From assembly GCA_019802505.1 (NCBI GenBank), contig JAFMOC010000446.1, forward strand, positions 1 to 64,000: a DNA stretch of 64,000 nt. The letters run 5' to 3'. Below the pieces are notes generated by a model. That model saw nothing but the letters and a program-made list of their open reading frames with translations. It had not been told where the DNA came from and ran no database searches. The position numbers were made by a program, and so were the translations under genes. This DNA is from Corydoras sp. C115 (lineage: Eukaryota; Chordata; Actinopteri; Siluriformes; Callichthyidae). Shown one piece after another: positions 1 to 12,789 of this stretch (within the stretch, counting starts at the first letter, position 1; each line of letters opens with the position of its first letter).

Positions 1-106
1 CTACTTCACAAACTGAGAACCTTTCCCGTACGTCCTGTCACGTTCTACCAAGCACTTTCACAAACTGGCAATGAAAACTCAACAGCGCCTCCTGTGTACC
101 CCATCC

Positions 107-2205
107 ATCCTCTCAGGTTGTGTGTGTGTGTGTGGGGGGGGGGGTTCCCCATGCCCATCCAGGGGAGAACGTTTGGGGCGCTGGGCAGATACACCCAGGA
201 CAGGGGGGCAATCTATCACTGGACACACACTCACTCACTCACACTCTATATGGGGCAATTTGGAGAACTCAATTGACCTTGATCCACTTCTTTGGACTGT
301 AGGAGGAAACGGGAGAACCCGGAGGAAACCCACGCGGACACGGGGAGAACATGCAAACTCCACCCAGATTGGGATTCGAACCTGGAATCCCTAGTGCTGA
401 GAGGAGAACATGCCAAACCACTAAGCCACCGTGCCTGGATGGGGAGAACGTTTCGGGCGCTGGGCTGATACACCCAGGAGAGGGGGGCAATCTGTCACTC
501 ACACAGACACACTCTATATGGGGCAATTTGGAGAATTCAATTGACCTTGAATCCATGTTTTTGGACTGTGGGAGGAAACCGGAGAACCTGGAGGAAACCC
601 ACGCAGACACGGGGAGAACATGGAAACTCCACCCAGATTGGGATTCGAACCGTAATCTCTAGAGCTGAGAGGAGAACATGCCAAACCACTAAGTGTACAG
701 TGATAGATTGCCCCCCTGTCCTGGGTGTATCTGCCCAGCGCCCGAAACGTTCTCCCCTGGATGGGCATGGAGAACACCCCCTCTCAGTGCCGGGGATCCA
801 GGTTCGAATCCTTATATGGGTGGCGTCTCCATGTTCTCCTCATGGGTTCCCTCCGGGTTCTCCGGTTTCCTCCCACAGTCCAAAAACCTGGATTCAAGGT
901 GAATTGACTTCTCTAAATTGCCCCTATATAGTGTGTGTGAGTGAGAGAATGCTTAACAATAGATTAATGGCCCCCTGTCCTTGAGTGGTTTGGCATGTTC
1001 TCCTCTCAGTGCTAGGGATCCCCGGTTTGAATCCCAATCTGGGTGGAGTTTGCATGTCCTCCCCGTGTCCGCGTGGGTTTCCTCCGGGTTCTCTGGTTTC
1101 CCCCCACAGGTCAAGAACATGGTGATTCAAGGTGAATTGAATGCTCCAAATTGCCCCATATAGAGTGTGTTTTTGGGTGTGTGCGCATTAGATTGGCGTC
1201 CTGTCCTGAGTGTATCTGCCCAGCGCCCGAAACATTGTACATAGTGTGGCAGTTTCCTCCCACAGTCCAAGGACATGGTGATTCAAGGTGAATTGAATGC
1301 TCCAAATTGCCCCATATAGAGTGTGTTTTTGGGTGTGTGCGCATTAGATTGGCGTCCTGTCCTGAGTGTATCTGCCCAGCGCCCGAAACATTGTATATAG
1401 TGTGGCGGTTTCCTCCCACAGTCCAAAAACATGATTCAAGGTGAATTGAATGCTCCAAATTGCCCCATATAGAGTGTGTTTTTGTGTGTGTGTGCATTAG
1501 ATTGGCGTCCTGTCTTGAGTGTATCTGCCCAGCGCCCGAAACGTTCTATATAGTGGGGAGGCATGGCGGCTTAGTGGTTTAGCATGTTCTCCTCTCAGCG
1601 CTGGGGATCCCCAGTTAGAATCCCAATCCGGTTGGAGTTTCCATGTTCTCCCTGTGTCCACGTGGGTTTCCTCTGGGTTCTCCGGTTTCACAGTCCAAAA
1701 ACATGATTCAAGGTGAATTGAATGCTCCAAATTGCCCCATATAGAGTGTGTTTTTAGATTGCCGTCCTGTCTTTGGTGTATCTGCCCAGAGCCCGAAATC
1801 TCCTATATGGCAGTGTAGAGTTTAGCATGTTCTCCTCTCATTCCAGGTTCGAATCCCAATCCAGTTGGAGTTTGCATGTCCTCCCCGTGTCCGCGTGGGT
1901 TTCCTCCGGGTTCTCCGGTTTCCTCCCACAGGTCAAGAACATGGTGATTCAAGGTGAATTGAATGCTCCAAATTGCCCCATATAGAGTGTGTTTTTGGGT
2001 GTGCGCGCATTAGATTGGCGTCCTGTCCTGAGTGTATCTGCCCAGCGCCCGAAACATTGTATATAGTGTGGCGGTTTCCTCCCACAGTCCAAGGACATGG
2101 TGATTCAAGGTGAATTGAATGCTCCAAATTGCCCCATATAGTGTGCGACCCTTATAGAGGATAAAGCAGAAGATAATGGATGGATGGATGGATGGATGGA
2201 TGGGA
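107..2205. repeat. Array of V-SINE copies and fragments, both orientations
   Basis: Repeated blocks show a tRNA-like head (GGCTTAGTGGTTTGGCATG, B-box GGTTCGAATCCC), the conserved V-SINE centre (CATGTTCTCCCCGTGTCC, GGGTTTCCTCCGGGTTCTCC) and a tail ending in GAGGATAAAGCAGAAGATAATGG followed by GGAT repeats. The first two copies (about 130-700) read on the minus strand and the later ones on the plus strand. From about 1100 to 2130 a SINE body is locally tandem. All open frames here are chance frames inside the SINE. A GT tract and G-run lie near 119-146. Confidence 0.85.
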
Positions 2206-2370
2206 TTGGTAATTAAAATAATGACCAGGCCCATCATGATGTCCCGATGCTCCTGTAGGGGGCAGTCGTGAGTCTTTCCCTCTCTGCTCTTCAGAGGAAG
2301 CAGCGTGGAGCAGTGAATCACACGACCCGAGTTCGAGCCCTCCGACAACTTTTTACTGCCGCCTTCGAAA
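2206..2370 (+). promoter_or_regulatory. Putative canonical promoter and 5' UTR of tollip copy 1
   Basis: This 165-bp stretch between the SINE array and the canonical start codon has no repeat. It should hold the proximal promoter and 5' UTR. I see no TATA box. Positions 2252-2266 (CCTGTAGGGGGCAGT) match the commonly quoted CTCF consensus CCASYAGRKGGCRSY at 14 of 15 positions. The start codon context is GAAAATGG. Assignment is by position only. Confidence 0.5.
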
Positions 2371-2403
2371 ATGGCCACCACAATCAGCACGCAGCGCGGG
2401 CAG
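2371..2403 (+). CDS. tollip: tollip copy 1, exon 1a (canonical first coding exon)
   Basis: The exon encodes MATTISTQRGQ and ends at donor CAG|GTACGC in phase 0. It is nearly identical to the human N-terminus MATTVSTQRGP as I remember it. It splices in frame to the VYIGELP exon 6.3 kb downstream. No second copy of this exon is seen upstream of copies 2 or 3. Confidence 0.93.
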
Positions 2404-2981
2404 GTACGCGGGGGGGCTTTTTATTACAATTTAATCCTAACATTCATCGTTAAACCACAAAACCAACGCTTTTAAACGCAAAAACACTCTGCCTCAGCTC
2501 ACCTCGCACCCGTTTTGCGTCAACGCCCGCCTCCGGGGTTCTAATTGGTCCGTGCGCCTTGAGCTGACGTGTCTATTGGCCGCTGGTTTGAACTGGAGGG
2601 CTGGGAGCCAATCAACGGCGAGGATCGCAAAACGGATGGGGGGGAAATAATTCCGTTAGCTAAACAACAGCGACGACGTCACCCGCTGTGGCGTTGCACT
2701 TCTTTCGAGGATTTAAACTTAAAAACGTTGAATTAAGATGTTAATTAACGCGAAACGTTCATTAATACGGTCTTTTAGGTCAGGTTTAAGTGATGTCGCG
2801 CGAAAGGGGGCAGGTTATTCGCCGTGTTTTGGGATTATTTAGCTGTTTTTTTTATGTAAATATTAAAAATAACACTTTTTTTTTTAGCGTGTTTTGTTTT
2901 GGTTTTAATTTTTAATTAACGAACAAAAAAAACCAGGTGGAGACCCGCAGCTTGAGCCATTAATGCTGCTGCCAGATTTAA

Positions 2982-3034
<53 letters not shown>

Positions 3035-6000
3035 TTACACACAGGAATTATAATCCTCCACATTTAATCCATTCAACACACACAGACACAAACAGCCAGA
3101 AATACACACAAACATAGACATACACACAAACATACACACACACACACAGACATACACATAGACAGACAGACATTCAGTACACACACACACACACAGACAT
3201 ACACAAACACACACAGACAGACATACATACACACACACAGACATACACATAGACAGACAGACATACACACACACAAACAGACAGACAGACATACACACAC
3301 ACAAACAGACAGACATACACACACACACACAGACATACACAGACACACACACAGACATATACACACACACACAGACAGACATACACATAGACAGACAGAC
3401 ATTCAGTACACACACACACATACACACACACACAGACATACACACACAGACAGACATACACACACACACACAGACAGACATACACACACACACAGACAGA
3501 CATACACACACACAGATATACACATAGACAGATATACACATAGACAGACAGACATTCAGTACACACACACACAGACAGACATACACACACACAGAGACAG
3601 ACATATACACACAGACAGACAGACATACACACAAACACATACACACAGACAGACAGACATATATACACACAGACAGACAGACATACACACACACAGACAG
3701 ACATACACACACACACACAGACAGACATACACACACACAAACACAGACAGAAATAAACAAACAGACAGACATACACACACACACAGACATACACACACAG
3801 ACAGACACATACACACACAGACATACAGACATATACAGACATACACATAAACAGACAGACATACACACAGACAGACATACAAACACAGACAGACATACAA
3901 ACACAGACAGAAATACAAACACAGACAGAAATACACAAACAGACAGACATAAACACAGACATACAGACACACACACACAGACAGACACACAGACATAAAC
4001 ACAGACAGACAGACATATACACAGACAGACAGACATATACACACACACACAGACAGACATACACAAACACAGACATACACACACAGACATACACAAACAC
4101 AGACAGAAATACACAAACAGACAGACATAAACACAGACATACATGCACATATACAGACAGACATACACACCCACATATACAGACTAACACAGACAAACAC
4201 ACACCCACATATACCCAAACACACACACACATATACCGACTAACACAGACAAACACACACACACATATACCGACACAAACACATATGCACAGACAGACAA
4301 TCACACATATATACAGACACACACACAAGCACAGACATATATATATATATACAAACACACACACAATGGGTGAGGTATGGGGAGGTGGGTAACCCTGTCG
4401 TGGCGCTTTGCTCAAGTGCACTTCAGCTCGTTGGGTTCTTGTTGGGACCGGGACTCGAACCGTGGACCTTCAGGTCGCAAGGTTCAGCCCAAGACAGCAT
4501 TAGAACGTGGGTCACCCCTGGCTGAGGCCTCCACCTGTATGTCCCACAGTTGTAAGCTTGAGGTTAAGGAACCAGCTTTTGCGACCTGAAGGTCCACGGT
4601 TCGATTCCCGGTCCCAACAAGTACTAGAGCTGAAGTGCACTTGAGCACGTACCCTAACCCCACTAGCTCCTCGCTCCCCTGCTTCACTACATGGATGGTT
4701 TAAATGGAGGGACACTACTCTGTGCTCAATAAACCCACTTTGGTTCGGCCTCACATAACTCACACGTTCCACGTTCTGCAGACCCGTTCTTCCTGTAGTA
4801 CTTGTTGGGACCGGGACTCGAACCGTGGACCTTCAGGTCGCAAGGTTCAGCCCAAGACAGCATAAGAACGTGGGTCACCCCTGGCTAAGGCCTCCTCCTG
4901 TACATCAAACAGTCGTAAGCGACCTGAAGGTCCACGGTTCGATTCCCGGTCCCAACAAGTTCTACAGCTGAAGTGCACTTGAGCACGTACCCTAACCCCA
5001 CTGGCTCCTCGCTCCCCTGCTTCACTACATGGATGGTTTAAATGGAGGACACACTCCTCTGTGCTCAATAAACCCACTTTGGTTCGGCCTCACATAACTC
5101 ACACGGTCCACGTTCTGCAGACCCGTTCTTCCTGTAGTACTTGTTGGGACCAGGACTCGAACCGTGGACCTTCAGGTCGCAAGGTTCAGCCCAAGACAGC
5201 ATAAGAACGTGGGTCACCCCTGGCTGGGGCCTCCTCCTGTACATCACACAGTCGTAAGCGACCTGAAGGTCCACGGTTCGATTCCCGGTCCCAACAAGTT
5301 CTAGAGCTGAAGTGCACTTGAGCACGTACCCTAACCCCACTGGCTCCTCGCTCCCCTGCTTCACTACATGGATGGTTTAAATGGAGGACACACTCCTCTG
5401 TGCTCAATAACCCACTTTGGTTCTGCCTCACATAACTCACACGGTCCACGTTCTGCAGACTCGTTTTTCCTGTAGTAATGTTGGGACCAGGACTCGGAAC
5501 CGTGGACCTTCAGGTCGCAAGGTTCAGCCCAAGACAGCATAAGAACGTGGGTCACCCCTGGCTGAGGCCTCCACCTGTACGTCACACAGTCATGGGCTTG
5601 TGGTTAAGGAACCGTACAGGTGAAGGCCTCAGCCAGGGGTGACCCACGTTCTTATGCTGTCTAGGGCTGAACCTTGCGACCTGAAGGTCCACGGTTCGAT
5701 TCCCGGTCCCGACAAGCACTACAGCTGAAGTGCACTTGAGCAAGTTGCCTATTTTCTTTGTAAGTCGAACTTTTTGAATAGAATTTTGGAAATTTAATCA
5801 ACTTTTTCATGATATTCTCATTTTTTTTTGGACGAGGTCTGTGTTTATGCTTCAGCTTCAACAGGATTAGGTGCTGGGATAGGCCCTTTTGTCCTTTGAT
5901 GCCGCGGGGTGAGCAAACGTGCAATGACCACATCAAGTAAAAGCCTTTAAGTGCTTTTTGTGACAATACGTTAAGTCCGTCTTTGTCGTTGGAACAATGA

Positions 6001-9000
6001 AATCTGGGTCAGATCAAAGACGGCTGACCCTTTTCGTCGTGTACCGAGCTCTCCGTGCTGACCTTGTTCCCCCGCTGATAACGTCCTGGTGGTAGGTACC
6101 CCAGCACACCTTCAGGGGTCTAGTGGAGGAGGCTTTTGCCAGGAAAAAGGGGGACTGGCAGGATTTTGGGATGGTTCTAGTGATATGGACCTGGTTGTCA
6201 CAGTACGGTTACATCCTGCCTGTCCTCCGCTGATAACGTCCTGGTGGTAGTTACCCCAGCACACCTTCAGGGGTCTAGTGGAGGAGGCTTTTGCCAGGAA
6301 AAAGGGGGACTGGCAGGATTTTGGGAAGGTTCTGATGATGTCATAGACCTGGTTGTCATGGTTACATCCTGCCTGTCCTCCGCTGATAACGTCCTGGTGG
6401 TAGTTACCCCAGCACACCTTCAGGGGTCTAGTGGAGGAGGCTTTTGCCAGGAAAAAGGGGGACTGGCAGGATTTTGGGAGGGTTCTAGTGATATGGACCT
6501 GGTTGTCACAGTACGGTTACATCCTGCCTGTCCTCTGCTGATAACGTCCTGGTGGTAGTTACCCCAGCACACCTTCAGGGGTCTAGTGGAGGAGGCTTTT
6601 GCCAGGAAAAAGGGGGACTGGTGGGATGTTGGGAAGGTTCTGATGATGTCATAGACCTGGTTGTCATGGTTACATCCTGCCTGTCCCCTGCTGATAACGT
6701 CCTGGTGGCAGGTACCCCAGCTCACCTTCAGGGGTCTAGTGGAGGAGGCTTTTGCCAGGAAAAAGGGGGACTGGTGGGATGTTGGGAAGGTTCTGATGAT
6801 GTCATAGACCTGGTTGTCATGGTTACATCCTGCCTGTCCCCTGCTGATAACGTCCTGGTGGTAGTTACCTCGGCACACCTTCAGGGGTCTAGTGGAGGAG
6901 GCTTTTGCCAGGAAAAAGGGGGACCGGCAGTATTTTGGGAGGGTTCTGGTGATATGGACCTGGTTGTCACCGTACGGTTACATCCTGCCTGCCCCCTGTT
7001 GATAACGTCCTGGTGGTAGTTACCTACCTTCGGCAGGAGGCTTTTGCCAGGAAAAAGGGGGACTGGCAGGATGTTGGGAAGGTTCTAGTGGTCATGGAGA
7101 TCCTGGTCCCCTTTCCTGTGGCAGTTAAAAAGTGGGGGACTTTTGTCAGGAAAAAGGGGACCGGCAGGATGTTGGGAAGGTTCTGGAGTGGTCATGGTTA
7201 GATATGGACTTGGTCATCATGGTACGGTTACATCCTGCCTACCCCCTGCTGATAACGTCCTGGTGGCAGTTACCCCAGCACACCTTCAGGGGTCTAGTGG
7301 AGGAGACCCCTTTGTCAGTGAAAAGGGGGCAAAGTTGTCAGTGAAAAGGGAACTGGCAGGACGTTGGGAAGGTTCTGGTGATGTCATAGACCTGGTTGTC
7401 CCCCGTTGCTAACGTCCTGGTGGCAGGTACCTCAGCACACCTTCAGGGGTCTAGTGGAGGAGGCCCCTTAGTCAGTGAAAAGGGGGCAAAGTTGTCAGTG
7501 AAAAGGGGACCGGCAGGATGTTGGGAAAGTTCTGGTGATGTCATAGACCTGGTTGTCCCCCGTTGCTAACGTCCTTGTGGCAGTTACCCCAGCACACCTT
7601 CAGGGGTCTAGTGGAGGAGGCTGTTGTCAGGAAAAGGGGACCAAGTTGTCAGTGAAAAGGGGACCGGCAGGATGTTGGGAAGGTTCTGGTGATGTCATGG
7701 TTAGATCCTGCCTGTCCCCTGCTGCCAACATCCTGGTGGCAGTTACCCCAGCACACCTTCAGGGGTCTAGTGGAGGAGACCCCTTTGTCAGTGAAAAGGG
7801 GCAAAGTTGTCAGTGAAAAGGGAACTGGCAGGACGTTGGGAAGGTTCTGGTGATGTCATAGACCTGGTTGTCCCCCGTTGCTAACGTCCTGGTGGTAGGT
7901 ACCCCAGCACACCTTCGGGGTCTAGTGGAGGAGGCTGTTGTCAGGAAAAAGGGGGACCGGCAGGATTTTGGGAAGGTTCTAATGATGTCATAGGTCTCAT
8001 GTGAAATGATGATGAAACGTCAATCAGCTGACCGTTTCCTGTCGGTCGTTAATGACTCGTTAATTCCTGGAGAACCCGGACCTCCGTCTTTCTGAGAACT
8101 CCTTTTAAAATTCCTGTCTTTCAGGAAGTGCGAACACGGAACATGTTCCTTAATCCTTAAACCCTCGGGATTACGGCCCTCGGTCCCAATCCAGCACCCG
8201 GAATCCGGAACCCCCCCCCACCCCCCGCCTGCTGCAGAGCCGTGATTTTATTTTAATTATTATTTTTAAAATACTTTTTATTGGTTCTCAGCATGAGGGT
8301 TCCACCATGAACACATGGTGCGGGTGTAATCGGTGTGCCACCCGCAGAACCGGTCCGGTCTGCTGCCACGCCCCCCCCACAGAGCGCCGCTTTAAAAGCC
8401 GCCCGTCGGGCCGGAGCGGCACACCGCACGACGTTCATGCCCTGACGGTCATCAGAACCGAGCTCCAATGGTACCGCCAAAGAACGTGGTACGCTTTAGA
8501 ACCCACTGCGCTGCATGTTTGTGATGTCATGTGTATATGAACGTTAACGTCGGGTTCCTCTAATGGTTCCTTTAATGGTTCCTTTAATGATGAACGTGTC
8601 GCGTTTGTAATGTTGAAGCAATGAAACTGTGAATCTGTTGAACCAGTGGGCTGAGTTCCGTGTTCTGCGCGCAGGTGTACATCGGGGAACTGCCGCGGGA
8701 CTTCCTGCGGATCACCCCGACGGTGCAGCAGAAGCAGCAGGTGCAGAGGGAGACCCAGCAGCAGATGCAGTACGGAGGGGCGCTGGGCGCCGCCGGCCGG
8801 ATCAGCATCACCGTTGTGCAGGTACAACCGGCGAGGGGGGGGCTGGGGGGGGACTCGTGTGGTCATGTGATCTGGTTCAGGCCCGGAACCGTTCTGCTGA
8901 GCTGTAGAACTCTGGATCGGTTCCTGATACGGGGTCTGATCGGTTTCTGATTTCGTTCGCGGGGTTCCCAGATTCTTTCAGGGGTTCCCGGAGTCGTTCG

Positions 9001-12000
9001 TGGGGTCCCGGAGTCGTTCGTGGGGTCCCGGAGTCTTTCAGAGAGTCGTTCTTGGGTTCCCGGAGTCGGTCGTGGGGTCCTGGAGTCGGTCATGGGGTCC
9101 CTGAGTCTTTCAGAGAGTCGTTCTTGGGTTCCCGGAGTCATTCGTGGGGTCCCGGAGTCTTTCAGAGAGTCGTTCTTGGGTTCCCGGAGTCGGTCGTGGG
9201 GTCCCGGAGTCTTTCAGAGAGTCGTTCTTGGGGTCCCGGAGTCGGTCGTGGGGTCCCAGAGTCGGTTGTGGGGTCCTGGAGTCTTTCAGAGAGTCGGTCG
9301 TGGGGTCCCGGAGTCGGTCGTGGGGTCCCGGAGTCGTTCGTGGGGTCCCGGAGCCTTTCAGAGAGTCGTTCTTTAGTTCCCGGAGTCGGTCGTGGGGTCC
9401 CGGAGTCGGTCGAAGGGTCCCTGAGTCTTTCAGAAAGTCGGTCGTGGGGTCCCGGAGTCGGTCGAGGGTTAGAGTCTTTCAGAGAGTCGGTCGTGGGGTC
9501 CCGGAGTCGGTCGAGGGGTCCCTGAGTCTTTCAGAGAGTCGGTCGTGGGGTCCCGGAGTCGTTCGTGTGGTCCCTGAGTCTTTCAGAGAGTCGGTCGTGG
9601 GGTCCCGGAGTCGTTCGTGTGGTCCCTGAGTCTTTCAGAGAGTCGGTCATGGGGTCCCGGAGTCATTTCGTGGGGTCCCTGAGTCTTTCAGAGAGTCGGT
9701 CGTGGGGTCCCGGAGTCGGTCGTGGGGTCCCTGAGTCTTTCAGAGAGTCGGTTGTGGGGTTCCGGAGTCGGTCATCAGGTCCCGGAGTCGGTCATGGGGT
9801 CCCTGAGTCTTTCAGAGAGTCGTTCTTGGGTTCCCGGAGTCGGTCGTGGGGTCCCTGAGTCTTTCAGAGAGTTGGTCGTGGGGTCCCGGAGTCTTTCAGA
9901 GAGTCGTTCTTGGGTTCCTGGAGTCGGTCGTGGGGTCCCTGAATCTTTCAGAGAGTCGGTCGTGGGGTCCCTGAGTCTTTCAGAGAGTCGGTCGTGGGGT
10001 CCCTGAGTCTTTCAGAGAGTCGGCCGTGGGGTCCCTGAATCTTTCAGAGAGTCGGTCGTGGGGTCCCTGAGTCTTTCAGAGAGTCGGTCATGGGGTCCCG
10101 GAGTCTGACGTGGAGTCCTTAAGTCTTTCAGAGAGTCGTTCTTGGGTTCCCGGAGTCGGTCGTGGGGTCCCTGAGTCTTTCAGAGAGTCGTTCTTGGGTT
10201 CCCGGAGTCGTTCGTGGGGTCCCCGAGTCTTTCAGAGAGTCGTTCTTGGGTTCCCGGAGTCGGTCGTGGGGTCCCGGAGTTGGTCGAAGGGTCCCTGAGT
10301 CTTTCAGAAAGTCGGTCGTGCGGTCCCGGAGTCGGTCGAGGGGTCCCTGAGTCTTTCAGAGAGTCGGTCGTGGGGTCCCGGAGTCGTTTGTGTGGTCCCT
10401 GAGTCTTTCAGAGAGTCGGTCGTGGGGTCCCGGAGTCATTTCGTGGGGTCCCGGAGTCTTTCAGAGAGTCGTTCTTGGGTTCCCGGAGTCGGTCGTGGGG
10501 TCCCCGAGTCTTTCAGAGAGTCGTTCTTGGGTTCCCGGAGTCGTTCGTGGGGTCCCCGAGTCTTTCAGAGTCGTTCTTGGGTTCCCGGAGTCGGTCTTGG
10601 GGTCCCTGAGTCTTTCAGAGAGTCGTTCTTGGGTTCCCGGAGTCGGTCTTGGGGTCCCTGAGTCTTTCAGAGAGTCGTTCTTGGGTTCCCGGAGTCGGTC
10701 GTGGGGTCCCGGAGTCGGTCGAAGGGTCCCTGAGTCTTTCAGAAAGTCGGTCGTGCGGTCCCGGAGTCGGTCGAGGGGTCCCTGAGTCTTTCAGAGAGTC
10801 GGTCGTGGGGTCCCGGAGTCGTTCGTGTGGTCCCTGAGTCTTTCAGAGAGTCGGTCGTGGGGTCCCGGAGTCATTTCGTGGGGTCCCGGAGTCTTTCAGA
10901 GAGTCGTTCTTGGGTTCCCGGAGTCGGTCGTGGGGTCCCTGAGTCTTTCAGAGAGTCGTTCTTGGGTTCCCGGAGTCGGTCGTGGGGTCCCCGAGTCTTT
11001 CAGAGAGTCGTTCTTGGGTTCCCGGAGTCGGTCGTGGGGTCCCGGAGTCGGTCATGGGGTCCCTGAGTCTTTCAGAGAGTCGTTCTTGGGTTCCTGGAGT
11101 CGGTCGTGGGGTCCCGGAGTCGGTCGTGGGGTCCCTGAGTCTTTCAGAGAGTCGTTCTTGGGTTCCCGGAGTCGTTCGTGGGGTCCCCGAGTCTTTCAGA
11201 GAGTCGTTCTTGGGTTCCCGGAGTCGGTCGTGGGGTCCCTGAGTCTTTCAGAGAGTCGTTCTTGGGTTCCCGGAGTCGGTCGTGGGGTCCCGGAGTTGGT
11301 CGAAGGGTCCCTGAGTCTTTCAGAAAGTCGGTCGTGCGGTCCCGGAGTCGGTCGAGGGGTCCCTGAGTCTTTCAGAGAGTCAGTCGTGGGGTCCCGGAGT
11401 CGTTCGTGTGGTCCCTGAGTCTTTCAGAGAGTCGTTCTTGGGTTCCCGGAGTCGGTCGTGGGGTCCCTGAGTCTTTCAGAGAGTCGTTCTTGGGTTCCCG
11501 GAGTCGGTCGTGGGGTCCCGGAGTTGGTCGAAGGGTCCCTGAGTCTTTCAGAAAGTCGGTCGTGCGGTCCCGGAGTCGGTCGAGGGGTCCCTGAGTCTTT
11601 CAGAGAGTCAGTCGTGGGGTCCCGGAGTCGTTCGTGTGGTCCCTGAGTCTTTCAGAGAGTCAGTCGTGGGGTCCCGGAGTCATTTCGTGGGGTCCCGGAG
11701 TCTTTCAGAGAGTCGTTCTTGGGTTCCCGGAGTCGGTCGTGGGGTCCCTGAGTCTTTCAGAGAGTCGTTCTTGGGTTCCCGGAGTCGTTCGTGGGGTCCC
11801 CGAGTCTTTCAGAGAGTCGTTCTTGGGTTCCCGGAGTCGGTCGTGGGGTCCCTGAGTCTTTCAGAGAGTCGTTCTTGGGTTCCCGGAGTCGGTCGTGGGG
11901 TCCCGGAGTTGGTCGAAGGGTCCCTGAGTCTTTCAAAAAGTCGGTCGTGCGGTCCCGGAGTCGGTCGAGGGGTCCCTGAGTCTTTCAGAGAGTCGGTCGT

Positions 12001-12747
12001 GGGGTCCCGGAGTCGTTCGTGTGGTCCCTGAGTCTTTCAGAGAGTCGGTCGTGGGGTCCCGGAGTCATTTCGTGGGGTCCCGGAGTCTTTCAGAGAGTCG
12101 TTCTTGGGTTCCCGGAGTCGGTCGTGGGGTCCCCGAGTCTTTCAGAGAGTCGTTCTTGGGTTCCCGGAGTCGGTCGTGGGGTCCCGGAGTTGGTCGAAGG
12201 GTCCCTGAGTCTTTCAGAAAGTCGGTCGTGCGGTTCCCGGAGTCGTTCGTGGGGTCCCGGAGCCTTTCAGAGAGTCGTTCTTGGGTTCCCGGAGTCGGTC
12301 GTGGGGTCCCGGAGTCGGTCATGGGGTCCCTGAGTCTTTCAGAGAGTCGTTCTTGGGTTCCCGGAGTCGTTCGTGGGGTCCCGGAGTTGGTCGAAGGGTC
12401 CCTGAGTCTTTCAGAAAGTCGGTCGTGCGGTCCCGGAGTCGGTCGAGGAGTCCCTGAGTCTTTCAGAGAGTCGGTCGTGGGGTCCCGGAGTCGGTCGTGG
12501 GGTCCCTGAGTCTTTCAGAGAGTCGTTATTGTTCTTGGGTTTTGCAGGGTTTGGAGGATTGGGGACGCGAAGTATTGGGTTCCCGTACTTTTTGGGTTCC
12601 GGGAGTATTGGGATAACGGAGTACATAATGAATTTAATTGACTCGTTCTCAGTCAACGAAAATCCCCGTCTTAAATTCTCGGGTAACTGGTAAATGAATG
12701 ATGGTTGCCATGGCAACGAGAAGGCTGCACGCGTCTGACACGTACCT

Positions 12748-12789
<42 letters not shown>

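Noticed and set aside
3035..4421. Minus-strand frames of up to 415 codons rich in Cys, Val and Ser
   Set aside because: Direct translation of a CA/GACA microsatellite.
4438..5720. tRNA genes suggested by GGTTCGATTCCCGG boxes
   Set aside because: No cloverleaf or A-box at the right spacing; the boxes belong to tRNA-derived SINE units. The same holds for the GGTTCGAATCCC boxes of V-SINEs.
9020..12509. Many plus-strand frames reading SLSESRSWVPGVGRGVPESF
   Set aside because: They are translations of the 52-bp minisatellite. The unit has no stop in the plus frames and shifts frame each repeat; there is no start context, splice signal or family match.
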